Position numbers and translations under genes: made by a program. Below the pieces are notes generated by a model. That model made no database searches and was not told where the DNA came from. It saw nothing but the letters and a program-made list of their open reading frames with translations. This document shows positions 31,238 through 33,315 of a DNA stretch of 33,315 nt, one piece after another. Numbering within the stretch: position 1 is the stretch's first letter; the number at the start of each line of letters is the position of its first letter. Origin of the DNA: a virus. The stretch is from positions 1-33,315 of IMG/VR virus record IMGVR_UViG_3300002460_000110; one strand, written 5' to 3'.

Positions 31238-31273
31238 AGTGTGGTTAAAATAAGCCTATAAACGGACTTTCTT

Positions 31274-31447
31274 TTAAGTATTTATATGACCACTTACTTT
31301 CAGAGAAGAAAACCTAACGTATCCAAGTGATGCTTCTATTTCAATGTGCCCATCAAAATTAGTTACACTCTCTGTCCCAATGTAATCAGACCAATCGTTA
31401 CCTTCCAACTTTTTAACGTCTTTAGCTGTGATTCTTAAAATTTTCAT
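31274..31447 (-). CDS. hypothetical 57-aa protein
   Basis: MKILRITAKDVKKLEGNDWS, then DYIGTESVTNFDGHIEIEAS and LGYVRFSSLKVSGHINT form a small alpha/beta sequence with normal composition. It lies 36 bp upstream of groEL and directly after a 21-bp repeat (31451-31471). The family is not recognised. It is probably real, since it fills the gap before groEL without overlap. Confidence 0.6.
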   Translation of the reverse strand: MKILRITAKDVKKLEGNDWSDYIGTESVTNFDGHIEIEASLGYVRFSSLKVSGHINT

Positions 31448-31450
31448 AAG

Positions 31451-31760
31451 TTATTTTACATCTCGACAAATCGGAGAGGTGTTTAGATAGCACTTCGGGC
31501 ATATTTATCAAACCATTCCACAGCCTTCTTTTTGTCTGCCTTGCTCTCACTTGCTTTTAATTTCTTATAAATAAGAAACTTATCATCTTCCATATAGTAT
31601 GCCATCATATAAGCCCACGGGTCGCTATCAAACAGACTCTTACTTATTACACCGCCGCACATTCCGCCGCCGCCATTTTGGTAAGTGCTTTCTCCTTCTT
31701 CAAGTGTTTTGGGTTCTTCTTCCATATATTTTCCTAAATTTATTTTACATCTCGACAAAT
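31451..31760. repeat. 21-bp perfect direct repeat flanking the 80-aa gene
   Basis: 31451-31471 and 31740-31760 are identical over 21 bp. The right copy encodes the last codons (CRDVK and stop) of the 79-aa gene. The left copy lies before the 57-aa gene and repeats the same codons out of context. The repeats bracket the 80-aa gene, as left by a duplication or by insertion of a gene cassette. Confidence 0.9.
31483..31725 (-). CDS. hypothetical 80-aa protein
   Basis: From ATG 31725 (MEEEPKTLEEGESTYQNGGG) the protein is acidic, then Gly-rich (NGGGGMCGGVIS), then helical (DPWAYMMAYYMEDDKFLIYK), with a basic end. AGGA lies six bases before this ATG, so it is preferred over 31758, which would overlap the 79-aa gene. 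It is one of the few genes here with a Shine-Dalgarno sequence. It is flanked by 21-bp direct repeats. The family is not recognised. Confidence 0.6.
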   Translation of the reverse strand: MEEEPKTLEEGESTYQNGGGGMCGGVISKSLFDSDPWAYMMAYYMEDDKFLIYKKLKASESKADKKKAVEWFDKYARSAI

Positions 31761-31979
31761 ACGAACTGAATAGTCAATAAGCTCAATCGTACCTTCGCAG
31801 ACACAATCTGTGATGACTTCGTTCACCACACAAGGCCTTTGTTTTTCTTTCGGAATGTTCCTAATCAGAGAATCATTGCCCGATCTTTTATTATTTGTCA
31901 GCCAGCTAAGGGTTAGAAAGACGAGGCTGACGCCGATGATAAAGAGGACAGCTGTAATGATGATTTTGTTTTTGTTCAT
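31740..31979 (-). CDS. small membrane-anchored or secreted protein
   Basis: The 79-residue protein begins with a signal-anchor helix (KNKIIITAVLFIIGVSLVFL). A polar domain with four cysteines follows (RPCVVNEVITDCVCEG and VRICRDVK), suggesting two disulfides outside the cytoplasm. The function is unknown; small exported phage proteins of this kind can modify the host envelope or block superinfection. Confidence 0.6.
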   Translation of the reverse strand: MNKNKIIITAVLFIIGVSLVFLTLSWLTNNKRSGNDSLIRNIPKEKQRPCVVNEVITDCVCEGTIELIDYSVRICRDVK

Positions 31980-31980
31980 C

Positions 31981-32211
31981 TTATTTAGTTAAATCTTTTA
32001 CTAAAGTAATTTGGAATACTGCCTCGCCACTAAATTTATCAGCTTTCGTCGCAGTAAACATACACTCGCCGCCAATGATTAGCCCGTTCGTAAAAAGTGC
32101 AACATGACCTTTTTGGACTTTGGTATGTTGAGGACTTATCTTCTTTTTTTGGGTTGTCTTGGACATTTCAGGAATGTGAGGCTGACCGCATTTTGGATTT
32201 CGTAATTTCAT
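31981..32211 (-). CDS. hypothetical 76-aa protein
   Basis: A polar Lys-rich N-terminus (SKTTQKKKISPQHTKVQKGH) is followed by a beta-rich part (VALFTNGLIIGGECMFTATK, then GEAVFQITLVKDLTK). AAGGA lies seven bases before ATG 32211. An internal Met 16 codons in could also serve as start. It abuts the next gene. The family is not recognised. Confidence 0.55.
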   Translation of the reverse strand: MKLRNPKCGQPHIPEMSKTTQKKKISPQHTKVQKGHVALFTNGLIIGGECMFTATKADKFSGEAVFQITLVKDLTK

Positions 32212-32286
32212 GTTTTTCCTTTTCTATCGCTACTTTAGTTAATAGTAAAAATTGATTCCGATTATCACAATCAAAATCACAACTTT

Positions 32287-32676
32287 TCATAGTCTCGAAA
32301 TTAACTTTTTTGCTTCTGTGCGAGATACCACCTTTCCATATAAGTCTCCCGATAAGTCGAGAACTATTTTGTGCAGAAGCCGTGCGACTTGATTCCTATC
32401 TTTCCAATTCTTTTTTGCCCACTGATATTGATTCCGATATGCTTCAACCTCTTGGCTTATTCTAAATGGAATATCGGTAAAATATCTTTGCCACCACTCT
32501 TCGGGATGTACTTGCTGTTTAACATGTGTTTCTTCATGAATTAGAAGATCAGGAGTGATTGATAAACAATAACAGGTATCGCCATAAGTAAATAAAGTCC
32601 CTTTATAGAAGTCCGCTACGGGAAAATACTTCTTTATTTCTTCGTAATTTGGCGGCGGTTGATTTACTATTTTCAT
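32287..32676 (-). CDS. HExxH metallopeptidase-like protein
   Basis: The 129-residue protein carries LLIHEETHVKQQ (H47-E-E-T-H51), and RISQEVEAYRNQY provides a Glu (76 or 78) about 25 residues later as third zinc ligand. That is the common core of small phage zincins (HExxH...E-x-E-A-x-x-x-Q). The N-terminus is Pro-rich. A substrate cannot be named. It is one of two zincins in the window, the other being in the lysis cassette at 3301-3690. Confidence 0.7.
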   Translation of the reverse strand: MKIVNQPPPNYEEIKKYFPVADFYKGTLFTYGDTCYCLSITPDLLIHEETHVKQQVHPEEWWQRYFTDIPFRISQEVEAYRNQYQWAKKNWKDRNQVARLLHKIVLDLSGDLYGKVVSRTEAKKLISRL

Positions 32677-32717
32677 GTCTTTATAGATTCTAGGGTAGTG
32701 TTAAACATGATATTTCT

Positions 32718-32735
32718 CTGCCTAGGCCCAGGCAG
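32718..32735. other. short intergenic hairpin
   Basis: CTGCCT and AGGCAG are separated by AGGCCC. It lies just after the stop of the 114-aa gene and 42 bp before the HExxH gene. No T tract follows, so it is probably a weak attenuator or processing structure. Confidence 0.35.
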
Positions 32736-32740
32736 TCAGG

Positions 32741-33085
32741 TTAAATGTCCAATCTCTCTAAAATATCCTGTAATTGAGAACAACTTGCTAGCGTTACATA
32801 TTTGTTTTGGCGAATTGCATTTGCTAATGCGGGCAAACTTATTTCTACTTGTGCATCAGCTTCTGTTTTGGGAAGTTTTTGTCTTAGAACTGGAGCTAAT
32901 CTATCTCTTAATCGAAGAACTAATTTAGAAACTTCCGACACTGCTTCATTCAAAGCAACTGTTTCTTGTTCTGTTGCCGAAACTCTTTGTGGCTCGGCAG
33001 ATAATCCTATTTCTGTATGACCTGATAGGAATTTTCCGCTTACAGATGAACCTATTGGTTGAGAACCCATCTTATTATTGTACAT
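32741..33085 (-). CDS. hypothetical 114-aa helical protein
   Basis: A polar N-terminus (MYNNKMGSQPIGSSVSGKFL) is followed by helices (ETVALNEAVSEVSKLVLRLR, then DRLAPVLRQKLPKTE) and a C-terminal LASCSQLQDILERLDI. No motif is recognised. Coiled-coil-like heptads around residues 40-65 suggest oligomerization. It may start at Met6. It stands between the edge ORF and the HExxH gene. Confidence 0.6.
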   Translation of the reverse strand: MYNNKMGSQPIGSSVSGKFLSGHTEIGLSAEPQRVSATEQETVALNEAVSEVSKLVLRLRDRLAPVLRQKLPKTEADAQVEISLPALANAIRQNKYVTLASCSQLQDILERLDI

Positions 33086-33123
33086 ATATTTTAATTATAA
33101 ATTATTAGATTATTAAGAATTTT

Positions 33124-33315
33124 TTAATTTTTTTTTGTTTTCATATCACTTTCCAGACTTTCGACACGTCCCTTTAAGTCAGGAGACAAAGATTCAGAGG
33201 GTATAAATTTTGGGTTGCGCACCGCGAGGAACCGGCAGCCGCCACCCCAGCCACCGTCAAACCAACCGAGGTTGAGCTTGCGCAGCGAGCCATACCTGCC
33301 GAGGTAGAGGACGGC
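33124..33315 (-). CDS. partial protein, 5' end beyond the right edge
   Basis: The frame is open from the window edge to TAA 33126-33124 (63 residues visible): VLYLGRYGSLRKLNLGWFDG, then GWGGGCRFLAVRNPKF, then a helical charged tail ending KTKKN. The Trp/Gly/Arg-rich W-F-D-G-G-W ... R-F-L-A-V-R-N block is like a C-terminal module I associate with hypothetical proteins of CPR genomes and phages, function unknown. Positions 33215-33315 are clearly more GC-rich than the neighbourhood. Confidence 0.55.
   Translation of the reverse strand, partial: AVLYLGRYGSLRKLNLGWFDGGWGGGCRFLAVRNPKFIPSESLSPDLKGRVESLESDMKTKKN

Overview
The window looks like the late-gene half of a tailed, podovirus-like phage (Caudoviricetes) or provirus. 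Almost everything is read right to left on the minus strand. In transcription order there is a block of small genes at the right edge, then groEL with an XRE regulator, the packaging genes (TerS, TerL), portal, a scaffold candidate, a decoration protein, the major capsid protein, a string of tail, adaptor and ejection proteins, and finally lysis genes. Neighbouring genes mostly abut or overlap by 1-8 bp, as expected of one late operon. No replication, integration, tRNA or CRISPR functions were seen, so the window is only part of a genome.

The likely host is a member of the Patescibacteria/CPR (Parcubacteria-like). This is an inference. The tail and fibre proteins are full of Thr/Ser/Ala runs (TSTATST, GIGTSTxG, STFAGGI), a style I associate with exported proteins of that group. 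Genetic code 11 fits all frames. Most start codons have no Shine-Dalgarno sequence and are preceded by A/T-rich leaders such as TTAAAATG.

Layout. Positions 2-1119 (+): a truncated repeat protein (DUF7666-like) and a macro-domain-like protein. 1088-1572: palindromes, a small zinc-finger ORF and two strong adjoining hairpins where the two strands converge. 1572-3839 (-): amidase endolysin, papain-like protease, two small membrane proteins and an HExxH protein. 3836-19838 (-): virion proteins (a 1167-aa spike, fibres, a nozzle-like protein, adaptor and two ejection-type proteins). Six of these begin with a Sec-type signal or membrane segment, which is unusual for phage structural proteins. 19877-22183 (-): capsid and a decoration protein. 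The decoration gene is split by a group I intron that carries an HNH endonuclease. 22231-28465 (-): scaffold candidate, two small proteins, portal, TerL, a zinc-ribbon protein and TerS, with a 556-bp non-coding stretch between the last two. 28499-28943 (+): an island with a promoter/palindromic operator and two tiny ORFs. 29006-33315 (-): zinc ribbon, XRE regulator, GroEL and small accessory genes.

The strongest finding is the group I intron. Its P1, P3, P7, P8 (GAAA loop) and P9 (GCGA loop) can be read from the sequence, and removing it joins two open frames into one protein of about 169 aa. Other notable points are the exported-looking virion proteins, a phage GroEL without GroES, a candidate structured RNA with its own terminator between TerS and TerL, and a perfect 87-bp duplication in a fibre gene.
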